Shown: positions 9,354 through 17,147 of the stretch, piece by piece
How positions within the stretch are numbered: position 1 is the stretch's first letter
How the letters are laid out: every line of letters starts with the position of its first letter
Notes under the pieces: model-generated
What the model saw: only the letters and a program-made list of their open reading frames with translations
Told to the model about the DNA's origin: nothing
The model's database searches: none
Program-made: the position numbers and the translations under genes
Assembly: GCF_000320505.1 (NCBI RefSeq)
Contig: NZ_BAGX02000034.1
Coordinates: 1-37,858 of the forward strand
DNA: 37,858 bases
Direction of reading: 5' to 3'
Origin: Methanobrevibacter boviskoreani JH1
Lineage (GTDB): Archaea > Methanobacteriota > Methanobacteria > Methanobacteriales > Methanobacteriaceae

Positions 9354-9537
9354 GTTTATACATTTAATATATAATAAGAGACGGTTCTCTATTGTATGTT
9401 ATTAAAATTTCACCTTTTTTAAGTATAATAAGTAAAATTATCGCAATTACTTATTTACTTTATATTTTAGGTTGAAGTTAAATGATATATCTTAAATTGA
9501 AATAAAAATTCTATTTATAGAAAATTTTTAATTGAGA

Positions 9538-9800
9538 TTTAAGTTAAGTTTAAAGATTCTTAATGGGATTATCTATTAATTCTTATTAAGGTTTAAGTTA
9601 ATTGAATGTTTGAATTTCTTAATGATTGATTTTATTGAGTGAATTTAAGTTAAGTTTAAAGATTCTTAATGGGATTATTTATTAATTCTTATTAAGGTTT
9701 AAGTTAATTGAATGTTTGAATTTCTTAATGATTGATTTTATTGAGTGAATTTAAGTTAAGTTTAAAGATTCTTAATAGGATTATTTAATAATTCTTATTG
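9538..9800 (+). repeat. 106-bp tandem repeat upstream of the half-size hsdS
   Basis: The element AAGTTAAGTTTAAAGATTCT starts at 9541, 9647 and 9753, giving a period of exactly 106 bases. Two full units are nearly identical, and the third is cut after about 46 bases, where a GGGGAGG ribosome binding site and the start of the next gene follow. The array therefore forms the promoter/leader of that gene, and copy-number change could alter its expression. Confidence 0.9.
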
Positions 9801-9811
9801 GGGAGGTTTTC

Positions 9812-10360
9812 ATGACTAAAGAAAGACTAAATGATATTGCAGAGGTATATTCTGGAGTTCACTTGTCACGTTTTGTTAATTCAGAAGGTAATTTAAAACC
9901 AGTTATCCGAAATAAATTTAAAGAAGAAGGTATATTTGAATTTGAATATAAACATATTTCTGATGATTTAAATCAGAAATATTATTCAAAAAAAGATGAT
10001 ATTGTAATATCATTATCTGAACCAAATACTGTTACTCGATTAAATGAGGAAGGATATATTATTACAATGAACTTTGCAGTAATTAGATTAAAAGAAGGTT
10101 ACAATCCATCATTCTTTTATCATCTACTAAAAAGTAATTATTTCCTTTCTGAACTACATAAATTACGTGAAGGAGGAGCTTTAAGAATAATTAAAGTTGC
10201 AGACTTAAGAAAAATTAAATTTGACATTCCTGATTTAGAAACTCAAAAGAAATATGGGATGTTTTTGGATTTAATTGACAATAAAATAAAATTAGAAAAA
10301 GAACTTATTAAATATCAAAATGATTACAAGGAAGCAATAATTGAAGATATTTATAGATAG
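9812..10360 (+). CDS. Half-size type I specificity subunit (single TRD)
   Basis: The 182-residue protein corresponds to one half of an HsdS: a single target recognition domain (TERLNDIAEVYSGVHLSR start, VADLRKIKFDIPDLETQKKY end) followed by one conserved helix (LIDNKIKLEKELIKYQ). Full-length S has two such halves. Half-S proteins in other systems can pair to form a working specificity unit. GGGGAGG lies just before ATG 9812, so it looks expressed, unlike the cassettes further downstream. It lies before hsdM, which is unusual. It could supply an alternative, symmetric target specificity to HsdM, compete with the full-length HsdS, or be a remnant. Its DNA is not obviously repeated in the other hsdS copies. 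Confidence 0.85.
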   Translation: MTKERLNDIAEVYSGVHLSRFVNSEGNLKPVIRNKFKEEGIFEFEYKHISDDLNQKYYSKKDDIVISLSEPNTVTRLNEEGYIITMNFAVIRLKEGYNPSFFYHLLKSNYFLSELHKLREGGALRIIKVADLRKIKFDIPDLETQKKYGMFLDLIDNKIKLEKELIKYQNDYKEAIIEDIYR

Positions 10361-10653
10361 ATTCTATTTATTGCTTCTTATTAAATCAATATTGTATTTA
10401 TAAATAAAATATTCTATTAAATAGTGGAATTTGTATTAAATTATTAAATAATAAATATTGTATTAGTTTATTAAAAAACCTTTATAAACTATTAAATAAG
10501 TAAATGTTTGCATTAGAATTTGATAAATAAATCTTTTGTATAATTGTTAAATAAGTAAATGTTTTATATAAACTATTAGATAAGTAAATGTTTTGTATTA
10601 AAAGCTATTAAATATATGGAAAATTATTAGACCTTTAAGGGGCGTGAATTATT
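10361..10653. repeat. Degenerate ~28-base repeats in the hsdM leader
   Basis: Units of the form TTAAATAAGTAAATGTTTT recur near 10491, 10518, 10545 and 10575, with spacing of 27-30 bases, before an AAGGGG ribosome binding site about 10 bases upstream of hsdM. The units are degenerate (the second reads TGATAAATAAATCTTTT). No gene is visible. The repeats may set promoter strength or bind a regulator. Confidence 0.6.
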
Positions 10654-12189
10654 ATGGCAAGTCAAGAATTAGAAAGTAAACTTTGGGCAATTGCAGATGA
10701 ATTAAGAGGAAATATGGATGCTAATGAATTTAAAAATTACATATTGGGATTTATATTTTACAGATACCTCTCTGAAAAATTAGAAATTCACATGAACAAA
10801 GAATTAGAAGTAGATGGTATCACTTTTAAAGAAGCATGGGAACGTGATGACTATAAGGAAGATTTGAAAGATGAAGGAATAGATTCATTAGGATACTTTA
10901 TTGAACCTCAACATTTATTTAGTTGCATTATTAAAAAAGCTAAAGTTGGAGATTTCATATTGGATGATCTTAATAAAGCATTAAATTATATTAGTAATTC
11001 CTGTATTGGTACTGAAAGTCAAGATGATTTCAGCAATCTTTTTGAGGATGTGGATCTTCATTCATCTAAACTTGGAAGAACAAATGATGATAAAAATAAG
11101 TTAATATCAAAAATATTACTCCATTTAAATGATATTGATTTTGAACTTGAAAATAGTGAATCAGATATTCTTGGTGATGCATATGAATACTTGATAAGTC
11201 AATTTGCATCTAGTGCAGGTAAAAAAGCAGGGGAATTTTACACTCCACAAGAGGTTTCAAAAGTACTTGCTAAAATCGTGACATTAGGTAAAAAACGTAT
11301 TAAATCAGTATATGATCCAACATGTGGTTCTGGTTCATTACTTCTACGTGTATCTAAAGAAGCAGATGTAGCAAACTTTTATGGTCAGGAATTAAATCAA
11401 ACAACATATAACCTTGCACGTATGAATATGATTCTTCATGGAGTTAAATATCAGGACTTTGACATTAAACAAGGAGACTCATTGGAGCATCCAATGCATA
11501 AGAACATGAAATTTGAAGCAATCGTTGCCAATCCACCATTCAGTGCAAAATGGAGTGCAGATAAATCCTTCCTTGATGATGAACGTTTCAGTGCTTATGG
11601 AAAATTAGCACCTAAATCAAAAGCAGACTATGCATTTGTACAACATATGATATATCATCTTGATGAAAATGGTACAATGGGCATTGTACTTCCTCATGGA
11701 GTATTATTTAGAGGGGCTGCAGAAAGTAAAATACGCAGATATTTAATTGAAGAAAAAAACTATTTAGATGCAGTAATTGGTCTACCTGCAAATATCTTTT
11801 ATGGTACAAGTATACCAACATGTATATTAATATTTAAAAAATGTAGAACAGAAGATGAAGATATTCTCTTTATTGATGCTTCACAAGATTTTGAAAAAGC
11901 TAAAAATCAAAATAAACTAAGAAAAGAAGATATTGATAAAATAGTAAATACATATGCTAAACGTGAAGAAATTGATAAGTATTCACACAAAGCAACAATG
12001 GAAGAAATTGAAGAAAATGATTACAATCTCAATATACCAAGATATGTAGATACTTTTGAAGAAGAAGAACCTATTGATCTTGATGAAGTTTGTAAGGAAC
12101 TTAAAGAAATTTCAATTAAAGAAAAAGAAGTTGATGAAGAAATTAATAAAATCTGTGAAGAACTTGGAATTCAATCACCAATATTTTAA
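10654..12189 (+). CDS. hsdM: Type I restriction-modification DNA N6-adenine methyltransferase subunit
   Basis: HsdM methylates adenine at the site chosen by HsdS and forms the M2S core to which HsdR binds. The 511-residue protein has the helical HsdM N-terminal domain (about 5-150), the GEFYTP segment at 193-198, S-adenosylmethionine motif I DPTCGSG at 221-227 and catalytic motif IV NPPF at 293-296. The C-terminal helices that contact HsdS follow. All key residues are present. AAGGGG lies ahead of ATG 10654. The full-length hsdS starts 17 bases after the stop, so the two are one operon. Confidence 0.97.
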   Translation: MASQELESKLWAIADELRGNMDANEFKNYILGFIFYRYLSEKLEIHMNKELEVDGITFKEAWERDDYKEDLKDEGIDSLGYFIEPQHLFSCIIKKAKVGDFILDDLNKALNYISNSCIGTESQDDFSNLFEDVDLHSSKLGRTNDDKNKLISKILLHLNDIDFELENSESDILGDAYEYLISQFASSAGKKAGEFYTPQEVSKVLAKIVTLGKKRIKSVYDPTCGSGSLLLRVSKEADVANFYGQELNQTTYNLARMNMILHGVKYQDFDIKQGDSLEHPMHKNMKFEAIVANPPFSAKWSADKSFLDDERFSAYGKLAPKSKADYAFVQHMIYHLDENGTMGIVLPHGVLFRGAAESKIRRYLIEEKNYLDAVIGLPANIFYGTSIPTCILIFKKCRTEDEDILFIDASQDFEKAKNQNKLRKEDIDKIVNTYAKREEIDKYSHKATMEEIEENDYNLNIPRYVDTFEEEEPIDLDEVCKELKEISIKEKEVDEEINKICEELGIQSPIF

Positions 12190-12206
12190 AATTTAGGGGG
12201 TAAAAT

Positions 12207-13451
12207 ATGAGTGATGATAATAATGTTTCTACTAAGAAACAAGATATACATGATGACAATCAACATGTCCCAGAGTTAAGATTTCCTGGTTTTACTGATG
12301 AATGGAAGTCAAAAAAAGGAAAATTTTTATTTGAAATATTTGGTGGAGGTTCATTTAAAAGTGAAGATTCCATGATTAATGGAGTTAAATGGTTAAAAAT
12401 TGCAAATGTTGGAATTAATAAAATAAAAAATGATGAAATATCATATTTACCATATGAATACTTGAAAAAATATGATAAATTTATACTTAAGGAAGGAGAC
12501 CTAGTTATTGCACTTACTAGACCTATTTTAAATAAAGAATTGAAAATTTCTTTTGTAAATAATGAATTTAATAATTCTTTATTAAATCAAAGAGTAGGAA
12601 AAATAGAATCAAAAAACAAAATTATTTTAAAATTTATTTATTATTTATTACAATTACCACGTAACATTTATTATATGGAAAGTAGAATTGTAGGAACTGA
12701 TCCTCCTAATTTATCAAATAAAGATTTATTAAATCAAACATATATTTTACCTTCTATTCCAGAACAATATAAAATTTCTAATTTTATATCAAAAATTGAT
12801 AGGAAAATTGACTTATTAGAAAAAACATTATGTTTACACCAAAAATATGAAAAACAGTTAAGAGAGAATATTTTTAATTTTAAAATGAACAATATAAATT
12901 TTAAAAGATATTCCTTAGGAGATATTGCAGAAATTAAAAAAGGTTTTACACCATCAACTAAAAATCCAAAATACTGGAATTATGGTAAATATCATTGGTT
13001 AAGTATTGCAGATATGGATAAAAAATATATTACCAATTCTAAACAGAAAATTTCTGAAGAAGCAATAAAAAATAAAGAAATTATAAAAAAAGATACATTA
13101 ATAATGAGTTTTAAACTAACTATTGGAAAATTAGCAATATTAAAAGAGGATATGTATACTAATGAAGCAATTGCTAATTTTACATGGAAAAATGATAAAA
13201 TCTCAACAGAATATATGTATTTTTATTTAAAAACATTAAATATCAAAAAATATGGATCACAAGCAGCAAAAGGAATTACATTAAATAATGATACATTAAA
13301 TGCAATACCTATTATGCTTCCTGAATTTAATATACAACTTAATATAGTTAATATATTATTAACATTTAATAAGAAAATTGAATTAATTAATGAAAAATTA
13401 AATAATTTAAAATATTTTAAGAAATTTTTACTTCAAAAAATGTTTATTTAA
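12207..13451 (+). CDS. hsdS: Type I specificity subunit, expressed copy (two TRDs)
   Basis: This 414-residue HsdS has the usual build. Residues 1-20 are a linker, VPELRFPGFTDEW opens TRD1 (about 21-183), and the central conserved helix KIDLLEK...LHQKYEKQL spans about 187-222. TRD2 (about 230-375, starting FKRYSLGDIAEI) and the terminal helix ending FKKFLLQKMF follow. It has a GGGGG ribosome binding site and ATG 12207 directly behind hsdM, so it is the expression locus. Its central helix carries both inverted repeats shared with the downstream cassettes (12804-12823 and 12836-12846), and its last codons form a palindrome with the end of the next, inverted cassette. The TRD2 portion is therefore predicted to be exchangeable by inversion. 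Confidence 0.95.
   Translation: MSDDNNVSTKKQDIHDDNQHVPELRFPGFTDEWKSKKGKFLFEIFGGGSFKSEDSMINGVKWLKIANVGINKIKNDEISYLPYEYLKKYDKFILKEGDLVIALTRPILNKELKISFVNNEFNNSLLNQRVGKIESKNKIILKFIYYLLQLPRNIYYMESRIVGTDPPNLSNKDLLNQTYILPSIPEQYKISNFISKIDRKIDLLEKTLCLHQKYEKQLRENIFNFKMNNINFKRYSLGDIAEIKKGFTPSTKNPKYWNYGKYHWLSIADMDKKYITNSKQKISEEAIKNKEIIKKDTLIMSFKLTIGKLAILKEDMYTNEAIANFTWKNDKISTEYMYFYLKTLNIKKYGSQAAKGITLNNDTLNAIPIMLPEFNIQLNIVNILLTFNKKIELINEKLNNLKYFKKFLLQKMFI
12804..12823 (+). repeat. 20-bp inverted repeat, expressed hsdS arm
   Basis: AAAATTGACTTATTAGAAAA in the expressed hsdS (encoding KIDLLEK) is present perfectly, in inverse orientation, at 15864-15883 inside the second inverted cassette. Both copies are read in the same codon phase, so a crossover here would join TRD1 of one gene to TRD2 of the other without a frameshift. 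Confidence 0.85.
12836..12846 (+). repeat. 11-bp inverted repeat, expressed hsdS arm
   Basis: ACACCAAAAAT (encoding part of LHQK) is matched exactly by its inverse at 14035-14045, which is the very start of the open frame of the first inverted cassette. The codon phase is the same in both (CAC CAA AAA). The flanking bases differ at once, so the repeat marks a sharp boundary. Confidence 0.75.
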
Positions 13452-13464
13452 ACAAACATTTTTT
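13435..13464. repeat. Palindrome at the convergent hsdS ends
   Basis: AAAAAATGTTTATTT (13435-13449) abuts AAACAAACATTTTTT (13450-13464); the two are inverse complements with one mismatch. They encode the C-terminal QKMFI and QKMFV of the two convergent hsdS frames, whose stop codons overlap. It is also the axis of the predicted invertible segment and could end transcription from both sides. Confidence 0.8.
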
Positions 13465-14044
13465 GTAATAATCCTTTTTTAAAATTATATAAATATTCTT
13501 TTTCTTTAATTAAAATATTTTGTCTTTCAATTAATTTATTAAACATTTTAACTTGATTATTTTGTTTTTCAATTGGAGGCAATGGAATTTTAATATTTAA
13601 AAATTCTTCAGGTGATATTCTTTTGGATCCAGTACCTGTTGAGTATTTTTCTAAACGAGAATAATAATTTTTTCTAGAAATAAAGTAATAAAACCAATAT
13701 GGATTTAATTTATTATTAATAAAATCAAATGAGGGAATATCACTAGAAGACATATATCCATCTAATTCTTTTGGAATAATTCCAAAAGCACCTTTATAAA
13801 GATTTTGTTTACCATAAATAAATTGTCCTTTTTTTCTAATATATTGTGTTGTAACACCTTCTTTTTCTGTTGTTTTTGTTTCTCTAGGTACTATTCCTTT
13901 TAAATTTAATTTAACAGTTAATCTTTTATTAATATTATCATTACATTTAATTTTAGAAATTTTCATAAAATTATTTAATTTAAATTTAGGATAATTTAAA
14001 TTTGAAAATATACTTTCTTTTAAACCTTCAATGAATTTTTGGTG
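13448..14044 (-). CDS. Silent truncated hsdS cassette (central helix + TRD2 only), inverted
   Basis: The frame is open from 14044 and reads HQKFIEGLKESIF first. This matches the central helix of the expressed hsdS (LHQKYEKQLRENIF) from exactly its 11-bp shared repeat onward. A second recognition domain follows (about 25-165 of the open frame), and the end is FKKGLLQKMFV, the standard HsdS tail. An ATG at 13966 would give 172 aa but has no ribosome binding site and lies inside the homologous region, so I read the unit as a storage cassette without its own start, not as a gene. Its recognition domain differs entirely from that of the expressed copy. It converges on the expressed gene with a 4-base overlap. 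Confidence 0.85.
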   Translation of the reverse strand, partial: HQKFIEGLKESIFSNLNYPKFKLNNFMKISKIKCNDNINKRLTVKLNLKGIVPRETKTTEKEGVTTQYIRKKGQFIYGKQNLYKGAFGIIPKELDGYMSSSDIPSFDFINNKLNPYWFYYFISRKNYYSRLEKYSTGTGSKRISPEEFLNIKIPLPPIEKQNNQVKMFNKLIERQNILIKEKEYLYNFKKGLLQKMFV

Positions 14045-14045
14045 T
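14035..14045 (-). repeat. 11-bp inverted repeat, cassette 1 arm
   Basis: ATTTTTGGTGT on the plus strand is the inverse of ACACCAAAAAT at 12836-12846. A stop codon (TAA on the minus strand, 14045-14047) immediately precedes the open frame of the cassette, so homology to hsdS ends exactly at this repeat. Confidence 0.75.
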
Positions 14046-14147
14046 TAAGATATTATATTAATTAATTTAATTAATAAACTTAAAATAATATTTTAAACTA
14101 ATACTTTTTAATAAAATATTTATTTTTATTTCATTTAAAAAAAGTTT

Positions 14148-15191
14148 ATGTATACAAACGAACTTTTTATTAAATTTTGTAAAGAAAGAAATATTAAAGA
14201 TAGTACTATGAAAGGATATGAATCTGCATTGAAGAAATATACATCTTTTCATAATAAAACTATTAATTATTTACTTAAAGAAGCTTTAAAAGATGAAGAA
14301 AAAAGGATTCCACTTAAAGAAAGAAAAATTAAAAAAAGACTTCTTGATTATCGTAATTATTTACTAAATAGTACTATGTCACCTAATACTGCAAAAACAT
14401 ATTTTTCAAAATTAAAAACATTTTATATACACTTTGAAATTGAAATACCACATTTACCTGATGCAAAATATGATAAAGTTTATGAAACAAATTATTTAGA
14501 TCTACCTACTAAAGAACATATATATCAAGCACTTGAAATAGTGCCAATTGATTTAAAAGCAGTTATATTATTTATGTCATCTTCAGGAACAGCAAAGGCA
14601 GAAACATTATCACTAACAGTAAGACAATTTATTGATGGAACAGCTGAATATCATAATGGTGGACCACTTAATAATATATTAAATGTACTTGAAAAAAGAA
14701 ATAATGTAGTACCAATATTTTATCTAAAAAGAATTAAAACAGATAAATATTATTATACTTTTTGTTCACCTGAAGCAAGTCATGCTATAGTTAAATATTT
14801 AAAAACACGTGAAAACTTAAAATTAGAAGATAAACTATTTGATTTCACAAGTTCTTTATTATTATCACGATTTCAAGAAATTAATGATAATATGAATTGG
14901 GGATTTAAAGGAAAATATAGATTTTTTAGATCACATACATTAAGAAAATTTCATGCATCAAATATAGGATTAACTGCAGAATATATTGATTCACTACAAG
15001 GACGAAGTAAAAATATAGTACATGAAACTTATATAAAAACAAATCCTCAAAGATTAAAAAAGATTTATATGGGTGCAATGAAGAATGTTATGATTTATAC
15101 TGAAAAAGAAGAAAAAGAAGAAATAATTAATGAAGAATTTCATATTACAATAAATATTTTTTTAGGTGATAAATATTATAATATCACCTAA
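14148..15191 (+). CDS. Tyrosine recombinase/integrase of the hsdS locus
   Basis: The 347-residue protein has an N-terminal SAM-like core-binding domain (about 1-100, with STMKGYESALKKY and SPNTAKTYFSKLKTF) and a catalytic domain. The C-terminal box is HTLR at 263-266, followed by LQGRSKNIVHETYIK with the probable nucleophile Y295. The first catalytic Arg region reads GTAKAETLSL, with Lys150 where family members carry Arg, and the usual GH before the Tyr is GR. The gene sits between two inverted hsdS cassettes, as recombinases do in bacterial phase-variable type I loci, so I infer that it catalyses hsdS inversion. No ribosome binding site is evident before ATG 14148, so the start may be leaderless. 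Its stop overlaps the end of the next cassette by 4 bases. Confidence 0.88.
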   Translation: MYTNELFIKFCKERNIKDSTMKGYESALKKYTSFHNKTINYLLKEALKDEEKRIPLKERKIKKRLLDYRNYLLNSTMSPNTAKTYFSKLKTFYIHFEIEIPHLPDAKYDKVYETNYLDLPTKEHIYQALEIVPIDLKAVILFMSSSGTAKAETLSLTVRQFIDGTAEYHNGGPLNNILNVLEKRNNVVPIFYLKRIKTDKYYYTFCSPEASHAIVKYLKTRENLKLEDKLFDFTSSLLLSRFQEINDNMNWGFKGKYRFFRSHTLRKFHASNIGLTAEYIDSLQGRSKNIVHETYIKTNPQRLKKIYMGAMKNVMIYTEKEEKEEIINEEFHITINIFLGDKYYNIT

Positions 15192-15192
15192 A
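15161..15192. terminator. Hairpin at the recombinase/hsdS cassette 2 junction
   Basis: TTTAGGTGATA (15161-15171) and TATCACCTAAA (15182-15192) are perfect 11-base inverse complements around a 10-base centre. They cover the last codons of the recombinase and the stop codons of both convergent frames. It could act as a terminator for both strands or as a recombination boundary. Confidence 0.55.
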
Positions 15193-16429
15193 CAAACATT
15201 TTCTGAAGAAGACCTTTCTTAAATTGTTTCATTAATTTAATTTTTATATCTATATAATCTATATTTTCTTTAATTAAATCCATAAAATTTCCAATTTTTA
15301 TTTGATAATCTAATGGTGGTATTAATATTTTTAAATATTTTAAATGAGTAGGTCCAAAATTAAATTGTGCAGATCCAGTCAATATCCTAAAAATTTCTTT
15401 TTTAAACAGAGGTGTTTGAAAATACCATTTTAAATAATTTAAATTTAAATAATTATCATCCAATGATTTAAATCTCATAGTACTTGTATTCATACATAAT
15501 GGTAAATCCTTTTTTTCTGCAAAAGCAATTTTTTCATTAAAATATTCTGCTTTTATTCCAGAACATGCAATCAATAAATCACCTTCATCTACAAGAAAAT
15601 GTTTATATTTTCCATAAGCTTCTTCTTTAGATATATATCTATCTGTATTTTCAAGAATTAATTTATTCTTAACGAAATTACCAACATTTAATAATTTAAC
15701 TCCTTTATTTGTATATTGATAATTTCTTACACCAGGACCTTCTTGATAAAATGTAATTTCATTAAGTGGTTTATAGTCATAAAATTTTATTTTATTATCC
15801 CAATCTTCCAGAAATATTTGTTGAATATAATATTCTTTAATTTTAAGTTTAATCTCTTTTTTCTTTTCTAATAAGTCAATTTTTTCATCAACTATTTCTA
15901 AAAATTTTGAAATTTTAATTTGTTCATCTTTAGATTTAGGAATATAATGTTTTGTATTAAAAAAATCGGAAATTGCTATATTCAATAAACCATGATTTCT
16001 AGCACCTTCAACTGCAATTTTGTAAATTTTTTTATACCATTTATCAGTTTCAAAATATTGTTCTAAAAAATTTGAATCTATATTTCTAGGTTTAAAACAA
16101 ATATATAATGTTGATACGGCACCTTTATCATATTTATTCAATCTTTTTATAGTACCATATGGATATCCTGTTGAATAACTTTTATTATAAGCAAAATCTC
16201 CTTTTTTTAATAAATAATAATTAGCTAAACTTTTACTAGCAACGATTTTATTGAAATATTCTTTTTGATCAATTAAACCATATTGAGCGGATATAGTCAA
16301 AGGTAAATCAGTTTCAAGAGATTTATTTTTATCTTTTATTCTAATAGTTATATCTTTTAAAGATACTTTTATCCATTCATCTTTGAACTTCCTGAATCGT
16401 AATTTCGGTACTAACTTTTCCTGTTGATT
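15188..16429 (-). CDS. Silent full-length hsdS cassette without start codon, inverted
   Basis: The open frame from about 16429 encodes both TRDs. LVPKLRFRKFKDEW opens TRD1 exactly as VPELRFPGFTDEW does in the expressed hsdS. The central helix contains KIDLLEK, TRD2 follows (about 185-330 counted from the TTG at 16300), and the end is FKKGLLQKMFV. Between the upstream TAA and TRD1 there is no ATG, GTG or TTG. The first possible start, TTG 16300, lies inside TRD1 and lacks a ribosome binding site, so the unit is not expressed as it stands. The homology begins near AATCAACA (16422-16429), also present at 12258-12265 in the expressed gene. The intact frame without a start indicates a maintained donor cassette. 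Confidence 0.85.
   Translation of the reverse strand, partial: NQQEKLVPKLRFRKFKDEWIKVSLKDITIRIKDKNKSLETDLPLTISAQYGLIDQKEYFNKIVASKSLANYYLLKKGDFAYNKSYSTGYPYGTIKRLNKYDKGAVSTLYICFKPRNIDSNFLEQYFETDKWYKKIYKIAVEGARNHGLLNIAISDFFNTKHYIPKSKDEQIKISKFLEIVDEKIDLLEKKKEIKLKIKEYYIQQIFLEDWDNKIKFYDYKPLNEITFYQEGPGVRNYQYTNKGVKLLNVGNFVKNKLILENTDRYISKEEAYGKYKHFLVDEGDLLIACSGIKAEYFNEKIAFAEKKDLPLCMNTSTMRFKSLDDNYLNLNYLKWYFQTPLFKKEIFRILTGSAQFNFGPTHLKYLKILIPPLDYQIKIGNFMDLIKENIDYIDIKIKLMKQFKKGLLQKMFV
15864..15883 (-). repeat. 20-bp inverted repeat, cassette 2 arm
   Basis: TTTTCTAATAAGTCAATTTT on the plus strand is the exact inverse of 12804-12823 in the expressed hsdS, in the same codon phase (KIDLLEK). The two arms lie 3.0 kb apart and enclose TRD2 of the expressed gene, cassette 1, the recombinase and TRD2 of cassette 2. 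Confidence 0.85.
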
Positions 16430-16453
16430 AAATTAAATTAAATTAAATATTTT

Positions 16454-16882
16454 AGAATAAAATTTGTAACTAAAAACACTTCAAAATATAATTTACTTAA
16501 ACTTGGAGATATTGTATGTGCTAAAACCCCACTAAATATTTTCTATTAAGTATAATTAAACAAATTAGAATTTAATAGAAATGTAATTGTATTTCCATTA
16601 AATGTGTTTTACTTCTGAAACATAATATTCAGGTTATAATTTAAATGATTATTTTGAATCTTTTCAGTAATACATATAATCTTATCGTGCTAAAAGGAGT
16701 TAAAAACACAAGGAATATAAAGTAACAAAACATTCTTATTCAAATCTTTAATAGTTCCAGTTGACTCTGAAGAACAAAAATTATCTCTAATTTCTTATTT
16801 AACATTGAAAAAAATTAATTTTAAATAAGATTAAAATCAATAAAATTAAGAATTCTAAAAGGGCTTACTACAACAAATGTTT
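16454..16882 (+). pseudogene. Decayed hsdS relic
   Basis: The plus strand keeps HsdS-like segments in order but is broken by many stops and frame changes. LLKLGDIVCAKTP lies near 16490-16535, NDYFESFQ and YRAKRS near 16645-16700, IVPVDSEEQKLSLISYL near 16750-16805, and KGLLQQMF near 16859-16882. These match the middle of a recognition domain, the post-TRD Pro-x-x-EEQ helix start and the canonical C-terminal tail. It lacks an N-terminus and lies back-to-back with silent cassette 2, so it looks like a third former cassette or the other half of an old arrangement. Confidence 0.75.
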
Positions 16883-17147
16883 GAATTTCTGCTTTTTCTA
16901 TTTTTTATTTTTAATATTTTGTAAATATCTTTGTGATTCAAATCCAATTGTTTATTTATCTGAGATTTTTAAATTCATTTTTAATTTAGTATTAAACCTG
17001 AAATTTCAATTAATCCTAGTTTTTCCAATAAGCCTTAAGATATATATAAAAATTAAATAATTATATAAACAGTAAAGTAATATATTATCTTATTATTAAT
17101 TAAAAATTTAACATATTATTTTTTATAAATTACTTAGGGTTCTGATT

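Noticed and set aside
9538-9811. Type III toxin-antitoxin RNA repeats before a small gene
   Set aside because: The following protein is clearly a half HsdS and not a ToxN-type nuclease, and the 106-base unit is longer than typical antitoxin repeats.
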